From Nocardia albiluteola (GTDB lineage: Bacteria > Actinomycetota > Actinomycetes > Mycobacteriales > Mycobacteriaceae), in assembly GCF_018860155.1 (NCBI RefSeq), contig NZ_JAHKNI010000025.1:40403-104402 (forward strand): a stretch of DNA of 64,000 bases, read 5' to 3'. Position 1 is the first letter of the stretch; each line of letters opens with the position of its first letter. Made by a program: the position numbers and the translations under genes. Positions 42,725-52,340 of this stretch are shown here, in pieces. The notes under the pieces were generated by a model. It did not search any database. It saw only the letters and a program-made list of their open reading frames with translations, and was not told the origin of the DNA.

Positions 42725-44485
42725 TCAGCCGCCGAGCACCGGCAGGCGCAGTGCGGACGGTGTGGATGGGCCGTGGTGCACGGTGTGTTGTGCGGGAACG
42801 GCCTCATCGAGGGTGCCGAACTCGGGAATGGTGCGGGTGTGCAGATTGCGGCTGTAGCGCGGGAAACTGAATCCAGCGATCTGCACCCGGATGCGGTGGC
42901 CTGCGCGGAATTGGTGCGCGACGTCGTTGAGGGTGACGGTCACCCGACTGGGCTGCTCGGGGTCGAGCCAGTCGGTGTCGCCGCCGTTGCGGTATCGGGC
43001 GCGCTGGGCGCCGTCGGCCACGTTGCCCGCGAAGCCGTCGGGTTCGACGTCGACCAGCGTGACGCACACGTCCGCATCCGGGGCGCTGCTGGTGAGGTAG
43101 GTGACCAGCTCGGGTTGTCCGGCGATGGTCACGTCCTCGGTCAGCGGTTCGCTGGTGTAGACGAGTAGGTCGTAGGACCCGTCGACGGCGCGCTGGTCCT
43201 GGACTCCCTGCGGTGCCGCCGCGGCGTCCCCTTCGATCGTGATCGCTCCGCCATGGGTGGGGAACGGGTCGTGCGGGTCGGCGGTGAAGGTATCGGAGGT
43301 GGCGAAGGTCCTTCCGTGTTTCGCGCCTGGATGGGCGAGCAGTCCGTCGCCGGTTGCGGTGCGGGCGTCGCCGCCGGAGGTGAGAGCCCATTCCTCGACG
43401 GCCGTCTCGGGTGGCCAGGCGGGTGCGTGTGCCCAGGTATTCGAGCCGCCGACGAAGTAGGTGACCCGTCCGGGTCCGGACAGGTACCGGGCGGCGGTGG
43501 GGTAGGCGGAACCGTCGCCACCGCGCAGGTGCCGGTCGAAGAACGCGGCGAGTACCGGATTCCAGGTGGGCACACCGCCTCCGGCGTTGGGCAGGACGCG
43601 GGCACCGACCTGGCCGGAGGGGGTGTAGGTGCCGAAGTGTGTCCACGGTCCGGCGATGAGGCCGGCATTCTCGTTGCCGGCGAGCTGGGTGGCGAGCCGG
43701 AACTGGGTGGGGCTGGTGAAGTCCTGGTAGCCGGTGATCTGCAGGAACGGGATGGTGACGCGTTCGGGTTCGGTGAGCAGGGTGGGCCGGTTCCAGAACG
43801 GGTCGTGGGGCGAGCGCAGCCAGTCGGACCAGAACGGCGCGATCCGACTGTCGTCGAGCGGGCTGATGTCGGTCAGTGGCAGTCGGCTCACGGTGGCGCG
43901 GGGGTCGGCGAAGGCGTCAGCGAGTAGCTCGCGAACCTGCTCTTGCTCGCCTGCGTCCAAGGAAGTGTGGTCGAGGCCTTCGTGGCACAGGACGAGGCCG
44001 TAGGTGGTGAGGAAGCCCAGTTCGAACACTCCGCCCGGTCGTGCGGTGTGGTGCATGTCGGCGGTGGCGACCATGGCGACCGCGGCTTTGAGGTGTGGGT
44101 TGCGGGCGGCGACGGCTTGCAGGACGGCCATGCCGAGGTAGGAGGAGCCGTAGATCCCGACGTTGCCGTCGCTCCAGGATTGTGCTGCGGCCCAGTCGAT
44201 CGCGTCGGAGGAGTCGTTGTATTCCTGTGTGATGAAGTCGAACCCGCCGCCGGACTCGAACCGGCCGCGGGTGTCTTGCACGAGCACCGCGAAACCCTGG
44301 CGGGCGAGCCACAGGGGGTCGGCCACGATGCCGGAAACCCGGTAGGAGTCGCGGCGGTTATAGGGGGTGCGGTGCAGTAGTACCGGCCATCGGCCGTCGT
44401 CGGCCGGGCGGTAGAGATCGCCGGTGAGAGTGATGCCGTCTCGGGTCGTCATGTGGACGCCGGCGTCGATGCTGGGTCGGTGCAC
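42725..44485 (-). CDS. CocE/NonD-family serine hydrolase (X-Pro dipeptidyl-peptidase-like)
   Basis: The 586-residue protein has TTRDGITLTGDLYRP at the N-terminus, FAVLVQDTRGRFESGG (oxyanion region), the nucleophile elbow NVGIYGSSYLGMAVLQA (Ser at about 119), the Asp/His region after LRGGDGS and AGPWTHFGTY, and the jellyroll C-terminal domain typical of CocE/X-Pro hydrolases. The GTG start has GAGGAG upstream. Members are esterases, amidases or acylases. Near the acyl-CoA synthetase gene it may release an acid that is then activated. Confidence 0.88.
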   Translation of the reverse strand: MHRPSIDAGVHMTTRDGITLTGDLYRPADDGRWPVLLHRTPYNRRDSYRVSGIVADPLWLARQGFAVLVQDTRGRFESGGGFDFITQEYNDSSDAIDWAAAQSWSDGNVGIYGSSYLGMAVLQAVAARNPHLKAAVAMVATADMHHTARPGGVFELGFLTTYGLVLCHEGLDHTSLDAGEQEQVRELLADAFADPRATVSRLPLTDISPLDDSRIAPFWSDWLRSPHDPFWNRPTLLTEPERVTIPFLQITGYQDFTSPTQFRLATQLAGNENAGLIAGPWTHFGTYTPSGQVGARVLPNAGGGVPTWNPVLAAFFDRHLRGGDGSAYPTAARYLSGPGRVTYFVGGSNTWAHAPAWPPETAVEEWALTSGGDARTATGDGLLAHPGAKHGRTFATSDTFTADPHDPFPTHGGAITIEGDAAAAPQGVQDQRAVDGSYDLLVYTSEPLTEDVTIAGQPELVTYLTSSAPDADVCVTLVDVEPDGFAGNVADGAQRARYRNGGDTDWLDPEQPSRVTVTLNDVAHQFRAGHRIRVQIAGFSFPRYSRNLHTRTIPEFGTLDEAVPAQHTVHHGPSTPSALRLPVLGG

Positions 44486-44554
44486 GGTTGTCTCCTCAGA
44501 GGTCGACGATTGGGTCGGGTTGGATGCTCTGGGCTCGTTGGCGATGACGGCGGG

Positions 44555-46168
44555 TCAGGACGCTGCGTCGAACTGCGCACGCAGGAGGCGTTTGGCGAAT
44601 TTCCCGGTGCCGGTTTTAGGGAGGGAGTCGACGAAGCGCACCTCGTCCGGCAGCCACCACTTCGGGACGAGCGGTCGCAAATGCGCCACGATGTCCTCGG
44701 GCGTCAACACGGCGCCGGCGCGAGCCACGACGAAGGCGACGGGTCGTTCGGACCAGCGGGGGTCGGGCTTGGCGACCACGGCCGCTTCGGCCACGGCCGG
44801 GTGGCCCATGATGTGGTTCTCCATATCGACCGAGGAGATCCACTCGCCGCCGGACTTCACGAGGTCCTTCGCGCGGTCGACCAGGTACAGGTAACCGCTG
44901 GGATCGATGCTGGCGACATCCCCGGTGCGCAGCCACCCGTCCTCGGTGAAGGCTTGATCGTCCGGCCGGTTGAGGTAGCCGGCAGCGATCCAGGGACCGG
45001 CAACATGGAGTTCGCCGACCGCAACGCCGTCCCACGGCTGCTCGATGCCGGTTTCGATGTCGACCAGACGCAGGTCGACCAGCGGCACGGGCTGTCCCTG
45101 GGTCGCGCGCACCTGCGCCCGCTGATCCTCGGTGAGCGTGTCATGCTCGCGCCGCACTGTGACGACCGTGCCGATCGGGCTGGTCTCGGTCATGCCCCAG
45201 GCCTGAGTGATCGGCAGCCCGGTTGCCGCGCGCCAGCCCTCGGACAGGCTCGACGAGACCGAGGCCCCGCCACAGAGCACCATTCGCAGACTGCTCAGGT
45301 CGTGCTCGCGCAGCAGCGGCAGCGCGCCCATCCAGATCGTTGGGACGCCGGCGGTAAGGGTCACGCGTTGGCGTGCGATCTGCGCCAGCAGCTGGTCCGG
45401 AGCAGTGTGGGCGCCGGGCAGGACCAGGTCCGCTCCGGCCAGCACCGCGGTATAGGGCAGCCCCCACGCGTTGACGTGGAACATCGGCACCACCGGCTGC
45501 ACGCGGTCGCGTTCGCTGACGGCCAAAACGTCGGCGCCGAGACTGGCCAGCGCATGCAGCACAATCGAGCGGTGGGAGTACAGCACTCCCTTGGGATCGC
45601 CCGTGGTTCCCGACGTGTAGCACAGAGCGGCCGCGGAATTCTCGTCGTCGATCACGAATTGACCCGCGATGGGTGGCCTGGCGGCGAGCAGCGCCTCGTA
45701 GTTCGTGATGCGAGGGTCGGTGGGGATCGGCTCGGTCGAGTCGTCATCGATGACGACGATGTGGCGCACCGACGTGATACGGTCCGCCACCTGCCATAGC
45801 GTGGGCAACAGAGAACGGTCCACGAAAAGCACGTCATCGTGTGCATCGGCAATGACATAGGCCAGCTGGTCAGGGAACAGCCGGGTGTTGATGGTGTGCA
45901 GAACCCGCCCCGAACACGGCACCGCGAAGTACAGCTCCAGATGCGTCTGCGTGTTCCAGCACAGCGTGCCCACTCGGGCGTCGGCGGACACGCCCAGGCG
46001 GTCGAGAGCGGCGGCGAGTCGGCGGACCCGCTCGAAACAGTCGGCATAGGTGGAGCGGCGCTCACCGGAAGCGGTCGCAGTCACTATCGACTTGTCGCCG
46101 AACAACACTTCGGCCCGGTGGAAGACGTGAGGCAGACCGAGTGCACGGTCTTGCATCAGTCCAAGCAT
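44555..46168 (-). CDS. Acyl-CoA synthetase, AMP-binding ANL superfamily
   Basis: The 537-residue enzyme (ATG at 46168, AAGGAG 7 bases upstream) has the P-loop-like motif CYTSGTTGDPKGVLYSHRS (about residue 170), GMTETSPIGT (about 325), and the C-terminal motifs GWLRTGDVASIDPSGYL, DLVKSGGEWISSVDMEN and PKTGTGKFAKRLLR with the catalytic Lys. This is the medium/long-chain acyl-CoA ligase subgroup. It adenylates a carboxylic acid and forms the CoA thioester. It is upstream of the CocE hydrolase on the same strand. Confidence 0.92.
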   Translation of the reverse strand: MLGLMQDRALGLPHVFHRAEVLFGDKSIVTATASGERRSTYADCFERVRRLAAALDRLGVSADARVGTLCWNTQTHLELYFAVPCSGRVLHTINTRLFPDQLAYVIADAHDDVLFVDRSLLPTLWQVADRITSVRHIVVIDDDSTEPIPTDPRITNYEALLAARPPIAGQFVIDDENSAAALCYTSGTTGDPKGVLYSHRSIVLHALASLGADVLAVSERDRVQPVVPMFHVNAWGLPYTAVLAGADLVLPGAHTAPDQLLAQIARQRVTLTAGVPTIWMGALPLLREHDLSSLRMVLCGGASVSSSLSEGWRAATGLPITQAWGMTETSPIGTVVTVRREHDTLTEDQRAQVRATQGQPVPLVDLRLVDIETGIEQPWDGVAVGELHVAGPWIAAGYLNRPDDQAFTEDGWLRTGDVASIDPSGYLYLVDRAKDLVKSGGEWISSVDMENHIMGHPAVAEAAVVAKPDPRWSERPVAFVVARAGAVLTPEDIVAHLRPLVPKWWLPDEVRFVDSLPKTGTGKFAKRLLRAQFDAAS

Positions 46169-46297
46169 GGGATAACTCCTTTGTGGATTGTCGTGGGCGC
46201 CATGGGGCCTGACCACTTCTCCGGCGCCGCCGGGTGGGCGGTTTCCGTGAGGTCGGCGACGGAAGGTGCCTGCTGAATCAGGCCGGGCAGGTTCGGT

Positions 46298-47191
46298 TCA
46301 GACGAGCAGGACTCGGCGGCCGCGGGTGTGTCCGGCCTGGCTGTCCGTGTGTGCCGCCGCGGCCTCGGCGAGTGGGTAGGACCGGTGGACCGGGATGTGG
46401 AGTTTCCCGCGCGAGATGAGGTCGACGGCCTCGGCGAGTGCTTCGGGCATGCTTCCGCCGACGCCCGCGAATCGGATGCCGAGCATCGGCGCCTCGAGGT
46501 CGGCGATGGTGACCACCTTCTCCGGATCTCCGGTCAGGTCGAGGAGCCCGCGGATGACGCCCGCGCCGTTGAGGTCGAGCGCGGCGTCGACCCGGCCCAG
46601 CCGACGCACGCGCTCGACCCAGCCCGTGCCGTAGGTGGTGGCGACGGCGCCGAGGCTGTGCAGGTAGTCCTGGTTCGCGGGCCCGGCGGTGCCGATCACC
46701 TTGATTCCCCGGTCGCGGGATATCTGCAACACCGCGGACCCGACTCCGCCGGCCGCGCCGCTGACCAGCAGCGTCTGCCCCGGCTGAACGCCGACCAGGC
46801 GGATGATCCGCAACGCGGTCTCGACCACGGACGGATATCCGGCCGCCTCGGCGAAGGTCAACCCATCGGGCAGGCGCGCCCAGGAGGAGAGCACGGCGAA
46901 CTCGGCGTAGGTGTTCGAGCCTCGGCCGAACACCGGGTCGCCGACCTCGATACCGGTCACGGTGTCCCCGACCTCGTCCACCACGCCCGCGGCGTCCTGT
47001 CCGACACCGGCGGGCAGCTCGATCGGGCGGATCCGCCGGAACTGGCCCTCGCGGGTCCGCCAGTCGTGCGGGTTCACCCCCGCCGCCCGCACGGCGATAC
47101 GTATCTGCCCCGGACCGGCGTGGGGTTCGGCCGCCTCGGTCAGTTCCAGGACATCCGGGCCGCCGTACTCGGCGAAGCGCACTGTTCTCAT
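46298..47191 (-). CDS. Zinc-independent quinone oxidoreductase-type alcohol dehydrogenase (MDR family)
   Basis: The 297-residue protein has RFAEYGGPDVLELTEAAEP, VRAAGVNPHDWRTREGQF, PAGVGQDAAGVVDEVG and the NADPH motif LLVSGAAGGVGSAVLQIS, all typical of quinone reductase/zeta-crystallin-like MDR enzymes; zinc ligands are absent. It reduces quinones or enones with NADPH. It is divergent from a TetR gene, and a 15-bp palindrome lies between, so it is probably induced by its substrate. Confidence 0.9.
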   Translation of the reverse strand: MRTVRFAEYGGPDVLELTEAAEPHAGPGQIRIAVRAAGVNPHDWRTREGQFRRIRPIELPAGVGQDAAGVVDEVGDTVTGIEVGDPVFGRGSNTYAEFAVLSSWARLPDGLTFAEAAGYPSVVETALRIIRLVGVQPGQTLLVSGAAGGVGSAVLQISRDRGIKVIGTAGPANQDYLHSLGAVATTYGTGWVERVRRLGRVDAALDLNGAGVIRGLLDLTGDPEKVVTIADLEAPMLGIRFAGVGGSMPEALAEAVDLISRGKLHIPVHRSYPLAEAAAAHTDSQAGHTRGRRVLLV

Positions 47192-47202
47192 ACATCGACC
47201 GT

Positions 47203-47217
47203 AACACTAACTGTTAT
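47203..47217. promoter_or_regulatory. Operator palindrome TAACA-CTAAC-TGTTA
   Basis: A 15-base inverted repeat with perfect 5-bp arms lies 12 bases upstream of the oxidoreductase start and 60 bases upstream of the TetR start. The region to 47277 is AT-rich, with further TGTTA/TAGT elements. It is the likely site of the divergent TetR protein. Confidence 0.6.
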
Positions 47218-47277
47218 GGTTTAGCATCTGTTATTTTTTAGTCATCGTTACTAGTTTGAATCTGATAGCATCAAGAA

Positions 47278-47919
47278 ATGACCGCACCGACAGGACGCCG
47301 GGAGCGCAAGAAGGCAGCGACCCGCCAGAAGATCGCCGAGACCGCCCTGCGGCTGTTCCTGGAACGCGGGTATGACGCGGTGGGCATCCGTGACGTGGCC
47401 GCCGAGGCCGACGTCGCCGTGACCACGCTGTTCTCCCACTTCGCCTCGAAAGAGGCCCTGGTGTTCGAGCAGGACCAAAACTTCGAACGACGCCTCACCG
47501 AGGCTGTCACGGACCGGGCATCGCACGAACCGCTCATACCTGCACTGCGGCGCGAGATCCACGCCATGGTGCGACACTGCACGGCGGAGGGCGCCGCCCC
47601 GATCTGGCACATGATCGACCGGACCCCCGCCCTGCGGCAGTACGAGGAATCGATGCGACTGCGCCACGCGGAGACGCTGGCAGCGGCCATCGCCGCCGAT
47701 CTCGACCAGCTGCCCCCCAGCACGGCCTGCCGGGCGATCGCGAGATTCGTGATCGACGCCTACTCACTGGGTCGCGACGCACCTGATCCGGAGACCGCGG
47801 TGGACGAGGTCTTCCAGATGATCGAGGCCGCCTGGGCAGTCGCCTGCACTTCCAGCCGGGCGCCGGGAACTGTCCCAGCGGGCCGGGCAACGATCGCCCG
47901 GACCGTCGCAAATCGCTGA
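47278..47919 (+). CDS. TetR-family transcriptional regulator
   Basis: The 213-residue protein has a TetR HTH (TRQKIAETALRLFLERGYDA; IRDVAAEADVAVTTLFSHFA with SKEALVFE), and a helical ligand-binding domain ending near residue 190 with a Pro/Arg-rich tail. It is divergently placed to the MDR oxidoreductase and should repress that gene and itself. The ligand may be a quinone or related electrophile. Confidence 0.9.
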   Translation: MTAPTGRRERKKAATRQKIAETALRLFLERGYDAVGIRDVAAEADVAVTTLFSHFASKEALVFEQDQNFERRLTEAVTDRASHEPLIPALRREIHAMVRHCTAEGAAPIWHMIDRTPALRQYEESMRLRHAETLAAAIAADLDQLPPSTACRAIARFVIDAYSLGRDAPDPETAVDEVFQMIEAAWAVACTSSRAPGTVPAGRATIARTVANR

Positions 47920-47955
47920 CCAGTCTGATCTCGATGCCCCGCGACATTTGCTCTT

Positions 47956-47974
47956 CCCCCAGCAAGGCTGGGGG
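47956..47974. terminator. Short GC-rich hairpin after the TetR gene
   Basis: CCCCCAG and CTGGGGG form a 7-bp stem around a 5-base loop, about 37 bases after the TetR stop. There is no strong T-run, so termination efficiency is uncertain. Confidence 0.4.
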
Positions 47975-48145
47975 TGTTCATGCGGTAGACGTTCGCCGTA
48001 GCCGCAGTGGGTGGTCAAGCGCGCGCTGCCGGCTTGTTCTTCAGCAACGGGACAGGTTCGGGTCGCGGGTGCGGTACCGCCGGACCGGCAGCTGACCGCT
48101 ACCTGCACCGCGTCGAGTCCGGACACGCCCAGTTCAAGGGCCTAA

Positions 48146-49527
48146 CACGACAGTTGTATTTCGTTGTTTCATAATCGTTTTGGTTGGTGGCGGCGTTGCC
48201 GGGCGTGTGCTTGGTGGTGTCGGCGCCAGAGGCAGGCGGCGAGTGCGTGGGTGAGGGTGCGGGCGGGGTGGAGCACTATCGCCAGGAGACGGCGGATGTC
48301 GGCGACTGTGATTCGGCCCAGCCCGCATGGGCTTTTGGGTCGGTAGCGGCGGTGACGGCGAGGAAGGCGTGGGCGAGCATGGCCAGGGTGATGTGCCGAT
48401 ACCAGGGATACCATTTCCGAACTTGGTAGTGGTCGAGGCCGCATTGGTCTTTGGCGGCCTGGAAGCATTCCTCGACCGCCCACCTGGCGCCGGCGACGGC
48501 CACGACCTGTTCGCGCTCGATCGCGGCGGGGTGAAAGCACAGGTAGTAGGCGATATCAGCGGGGTTGTCGAGGGATCGGCGGGCGAGCAGGGTCCTGGTG
48601 TATCCGGCGGGGAGATCGCCGAAAGTGGGGAGGGTGGCCCAAGCCCAGTCGTATTGACGTTCACCACGTTCACCGAGCCCGGCTGAGACCCGGTGCCACG
48701 CCTTATCAGGCGCTCGGGCGACGAGCGTGTCGACACGGCGGCGGCCGTCGAGATCAGCCACGGTTTGCCGGACCGGCACCTCGAGAACGTAGGACAGGCG
48801 ACGGGCCTCGCAGAATGCCCGGAACCGACCGTCGCGGCCGTAGGCGGCATCCGCGGCTACCCACCCAGCGGCCACTCCGGCATCCAGGGTCCGTGCGATC
48901 ATCATCTCCGCAAGCCTGGGCTTCGTCAGAATACCTGAGCTGCAACGACTTTCGGGAATACCTGCTTCGGTGCAGCGGTCACGATCACCGATCCACGACT
49001 CGGGCAGGTAAAGCTCCCTGTCGATCAGCGCCCGACCCGAGCGCCCGGCGTAGGCCAGGAACACCCCGAGCTGGGTTCTCCACACGCCCAGCCGTTCCGG
49101 AGTACTGGCGTTGTACTCCCGCCGGCTTCACTCCCTTCTTCAGGAAGCCGGTCTCGTCCGGGACCAGGACACCATCTGGGCAGGCCAGCGCCTCGGCGAC
49201 GTACGAGCGCAGACAATCGCGCAGCTCATCAGCGTCCCACCGCGACCGATTCAGGAAATGCTGCAACCGGCCCGGATCCACCTCCCCGGCAGCCTCGGAC
49301 AATTGCCACGTGTTCTTTCGCTCCACCGGCGCCAGCAACCCCGTCAGATACGCCCGCGCCCACCGCCGCGGCTACGCACGATAGAGCACCCCCGCCACCC
49401 GCGCGAACACCTCATCGAAACTCGCACGCCACGCCGAAACATCCTCTGCGGCAACATCACCCAGCACAAGCCGACAAACTACCCCACGACCAAACCGACC
49501 GCAAAACAACGAAATACAACTGTCGTG
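48146..49527. mobile_element. IS701-like insertion sequence with 24-bp perfect inverted repeats and CTAA target duplication
   Basis: Positions 48146-48169 and 49504-49527 are perfect inverted repeats of 24 bases beginning CACGACAGTTG. CTAA flanks both ends directly (48142-48145 and 49528-49531), a 4-bp target duplication of the length typical for this family. The full element is 1382 bp. Its transposase is inactivated by several mutations, so it can only move if helped from elsewhere. Confidence 0.9.
48169..49467 (-). pseudogene. IS701-family transposase, inactivated
   Basis: From a GTG near 49467: LGDVAAEDVSAWRASFDEVF, then an in-frame TAG (about 49380), then WARAYLTGLLAPVERKNTWQ, FLNRSRWDADELRDCLRSYV and VLVPDETGFLKKG. 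After a frameshift near 49070 it continues TQLGVFLAYAGRSGRALIDR, VAADAAYGRDGRFRAFCEAR and ARWAVEECFQAAKDQCGLDH. A last shift near 48310 leads to ITVADIRRLLAIVLHPARTL and a stop at 48169. Order and motifs match IS701 DDE transposases. One nonsense codon and two frameshifts make it non-functional. Confidence 0.85.
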
Positions 49528-49620
49528 CTAACACTCCAGTCGTAGTTTGTTGTGCCGCCGCACAGCGCCGGCACAACGAACTGGTTGACGGGGGCAGTGC
49601 GGCGTGTCGTCGCTGCCTTG

Positions 49621-50037
49621 ATGCTGACCACCGTGCGGGATTGGGTCAACCCGGATGCGGTGGTCGTCGGCGACGAACACTACAACGGCAGCGGAGCCGA
49701 TTACGATTACGCCGGATCGGAAGTGCTCAACGAGATCGGCATCGCGGACATCTGCGAACCGATCCGTGCCGTGCTGATCGACCGGATCAACCATACAGCC
49801 GGAGGTTGGTATGACTACCGGATAGGGCACCAGATCGACGCGATCGGGGTGCTGTGTATCAGCGTCGCCAGCGCAGTCAGTACGCGCTGTCCCGGCCGCG
49901 CGTTGGTGTCAACGCCGTGTGTCGAGGCGATCGTTGCGGTTCCGGGCGTGGGGCAGTCGGTTCGGCAACGGCGTAGGCCGATGTCTCCTGTGGCGGTGGT
50001 ATCGAACGACAAGCATTTCTGCTCATCTACTGCGTGA
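49621..50037 (+). CDS. Hypothetical protein
   Basis: The frame from the ATG at 49621 (in-frame extension upstream to 49552) encodes about 138 residues, starting MLTTVRDWVNPDAVVVGDEH with an acidic, aromatic first half (ADYDYAGSEVLNEIGIADIC). The second half is Arg/Val-rich and less protein-like. I recognise no family. Its 3' end overlaps the peroxiredoxin gene by 15 bases tail to tail. It may be a relic or a short real gene. Confidence 0.3.
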   Translation: MLTTVRDWVNPDAVVVGDEHYNGSGADYDYAGSEVLNEIGIADICEPIRAVLIDRINHTAGGWYDYRIGHQIDAIGVLCISVASAVSTRCPGRALVSTPCVEAIVAVPGVGQSVRQRRRPMSPVAVVSNDKHFCSSTA

Positions 50038-50484
50038 GCGCAGGAACTCCAGTGCTTGGTCGGCGTGAACGTTCGCCCGCAGCTCGCCGGTGATCACGAT
50101 GAGAACGGTGCGATCGGGACTGATCACGTAGGTGTGTCGTTTGACCGGGGCCAACTTGCCGAGCAGGCCGCGCTTGACGCCGAACTGCCGGGCGACAGCG
50201 CCGTCCGGGTCGGTCAGCAGCGGATATTCCAGGTGTTGCGTCTTGGCGAACTCGGCCTGCGTCTCCACGGTGTCGGTGCTGATCCCGGCGCACGACGCTC
50301 CGACGGCAGCGAATTCGGCCGCCAGATCCCGGAAATGGCAGGCTTCGGCGGTACAGACCGGGGTGTTGGCGGCGGGGAAGAAGAACAGCACCAACGGTCC
50401 CTGGGCGAGGAGTGAGTCGAGGGTATGGACTGCGCCGGACTGATCGGAGAGTTCGAATTCGGGAACGCGGTCGCCTGCCTTCAT
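50023..50484 (-). CDS. Peroxiredoxin, PrxQ/BCP type
   Basis: The 153-residue protein (ATG at 50484) has the peroxidatic motif FFFPAANTPVCTAEACHFRD: Cys in PVCT (about residue 44) and a second Cys five residues later, the PrxQ resolving position. It continues VGASCAGISTDTVETQAEF and KRHTYVISPDRTVLIV. It reduces H2O2 and organic peroxides with thioredoxin. The ribosome-binding site is weak. No close operon partner is visible. Confidence 0.9.
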   Translation of the reverse strand: MKAGDRVPEFELSDQSGAVHTLDSLLAQGPLVLFFFPAANTPVCTAEACHFRDLAAEFAAVGASCAGISTDTVETQAEFAKTQHLEYPLLTDPDGAVARQFGVKRGLLGKLAPVKRHTYVISPDRTVLIVITGELRANVHADQALEFLRSRSR

Positions 50485-50495
50485 GCCCGGTGACC

Positions 50496-50732
50496 CTACC
50501 GGAGGCAAGCCACCACCTCGACGCACAACTCACGAGCCCGGTTCGCCTTCTCAACCATGTGACCGGAGTAGTCACCCTGATCCCACGCCCCGGCACGATC
50601 GGGCCGTTCGTCGACTTGGGCCACCCACCAACCGGATTCGTCGATGTCCTGAATCAGCCGTATTCCTCCGACCAATGGCCGACTGTCGGCACAGTCACCG
50701 AGTTCGAGGTCCTCCAGCACAATCGCGGTCAA
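50496..50732 (-). CDS. Small hypothetical protein or relic
   Basis: A 78-residue acidic frame from a TTG: AIVLEDLELGDCADSRPLVG, then IQDIDESGWWVAQVDERPD. Composition is protein-like, but no family is recognised and the N-terminal side may be truncated. It lies 11 bases upstream of the peroxiredoxin start. Confidence 0.3.
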   Translation of the reverse strand: MTAIVLEDLELGDCADSRPLVGGIRLIQDIDESGWWVAQVDERPDRAGAWDQGDYSGHMVEKANRARELCVEVVACLR

Positions 50733-50864
50733 GTTCGTCTCCAGCCTCTCGATCCCACCTTCCGATCAAGCACGACGAGCCTTCCCGCAATCAGCGAGTC
50801 CGAATGGTGCGCCGCCAAGAGCCGCCACCCCAGGTCGCAATGAACAGCTCCCCCGTGGGCGCGG

Positions 50865-51431
50865 TCAGTGCGCACGGCCAGATTCCAACCGCGCGAGGGT
50901 CAGCTCGAGCCAAGCGATATAGCTGGCGGTACTGGCATAACCCTGCTCGTGCGCCAAGGTCTGGATCTCACGCGCCCACAGCGGATCGAGTTCCGGGATC
51001 TGGGGGTCGTACTCGATGGGAAATGATGTCGCCGCGGAGATGTTGTCGTGTTTGCGGCGGTATTCCAGCTCGGTGCGCACGATGTCGATGGCGATCTCGC
51101 GGTCCAGCTGGCCCGCGAAGATCAGGCGCAGTTTGAAATCCGGATCCATCGGCCGCGTTGACGGCTCGAACGGTGAACGTGCCCAGTCCAGCAGCGCCTG
51201 GCGCCCGGCCGTGGTCAGCGAGTAGATCTTCGCGTCGGGCCGGCCCTCGCGCGGGTCGACCTCGAATTCCACCCAGCCGCGTTCGACCAGTTTGCCCAGG
51301 CGACGATAGATCTGCGGCAACTGCACGCCGTAGCCGATGTAGCGGCCGGGGCCCTCCATCCAGCGGCGCAGGTCGTATCCGGAGTAGCGGCCCAGTGCCA
51401 GCGCACCCAAGATCACGTAGTCGAGCTGCAA
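50865..51431 (-). CDS. PadR-family transcriptional regulator
   Basis: The 188-residue protein starts LDYVILGALALGRYSGYDLR and RRLGKLVERGWVEFEVDPRE, the PadR winged helix, with GRPDAKIYSLTTAGRQALLD as wing, and a C-terminal helical dimerisation domain (Vir-like). The start is a TTG with GGAGA 4-5 bases upstream. PadR proteins repress phenolic-acid or stress genes. It is downstream of the damaged FGE gene on the same strand. Confidence 0.87.
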   Translation of the reverse strand: MQLDYVILGALALGRYSGYDLRRWMEGPGRYIGYGVQLPQIYRRLGKLVERGWVEFEVDPREGRPDAKIYSLTTAGRQALLDWARSPFEPSTRPMDPDFKLRLIFAGQLDREIAIDIVRTELEYRRKHDNISAATSFPIEYDPQIPELDPLWAREIQTLAHEQGYASTASYIAWLELTLARLESGRAH

Positions 51432-51489
51432 TGGTCTCCTATGTTCCTAGGGATCTATGCTCCCACAATCCTGAACCAAGGGCGCGATG

Positions 51490-52340
51490 TCAAGATCCGG
51501 GGGGTGAGCGCACATCGGAAACCCGTGTGCCCGGCGCCGAGGAATCGGGGGAATTGGCCGACCTCGCGGCAACCCGGTAGCGGAAGCAATAGGAGTCGTC
51601 ACACATATGCGACCCGCCGCGGATTACCCTGTTCGCGCCGATCTCAGGCTCCATCGTGGTGACCCCCGAGCCCGGGTCGTGGTCGATTTCCCACCGGTCG
51701 TCGCACCATTCCCAGACGTTCCGACAGGTGTTGCAGAGGCCGAATCCATTGGGCGCGAAGGCATTCACCGGAGCGGTGCTGGGGAAGCCGTCGGCGGCGG
51801 TGTTCTTGGCCGGAAGGGAGCCGCGCCAGATGTTGCAGCTGTATTCGCCCACGGGGTCGAGTTCATCGCCCCACGGATACCGCGCCTGCACCAGCCCGCC
51901 CCGCGCCGCGTACTCCCATTCGGCCTCGGTCGGCAGCCGCGTGCCCGCCTTGCCGCAGTACGCCTGTGCGTCGTTCCAGGAGACATGCATGACCGGATGA
52001 TCGCCGCGCTCGGTCAGATCGCTGCCCGGCCCTTCCGGATGATTCCAACTCGCCCCGTCCACCCCGCACCACCAGGGCGTGCGTTCCGGACGGGGGGCGA
52101 CCCGCCGCAGGGCGGCGGGGAGGAATCCGGCGAGGACGTACGACCGGCCCAGGCGCTCGGCGTCGGTGTGGTAGCCGGTGGCGTCGATGAACTCCGCGAA
52201 CCGGTCGTTGGAGACCGCGCATGCGTCGATGAGGAAGGGACTCAGGCGAACCCGGCGCACCGACCCCTCGCCATCGGCCGGATATCCGCCACCGTCGTCT
52301 CACTGCCGGGCAGCGAGAGCATTCCGGTGAGGTCGGCCAC
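51490..52340 (-). pseudogene. Formylglycine-generating enzyme (FGE) copy 1, decayed
   Basis: From about 52260 the frame encodes an FGE-sulfatase domain: RRVRLSPFLIDACAVSNDRF, VMHVSWNDAQAYCGKAGTRL, PTEAEWEYAARGG, and the copper/thiol site GGSHMCDDSYCFRYRVAARS with both Cys of the C-x4-C active motif. Upstream codons (GMLSLPGSE ...) are in a different frame and shortened relative to copy 2 (56189-57213), and the last residues shift into nonsense. ICGNVWEW of copy 2 is TCRNVWEW here. So the copy has lost its proper ends. FGE converts a sulfatase Cys to formylglycine. Confidence 0.78.

Noticed and set aside
47956..47974. CRISPR-like repeat unit suggested by the CCCCCAG...CTGGGGG hairpin
   Set aside because: Only one copy, no spacers and no cas genes in the window; I list it as a hairpin or possible terminator.
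48150..49545. Plus-strand frames across the IS701-like element
   Set aside because: They are antisense to the transposase, which is recognised by its motifs and by the element's inverted repeats.
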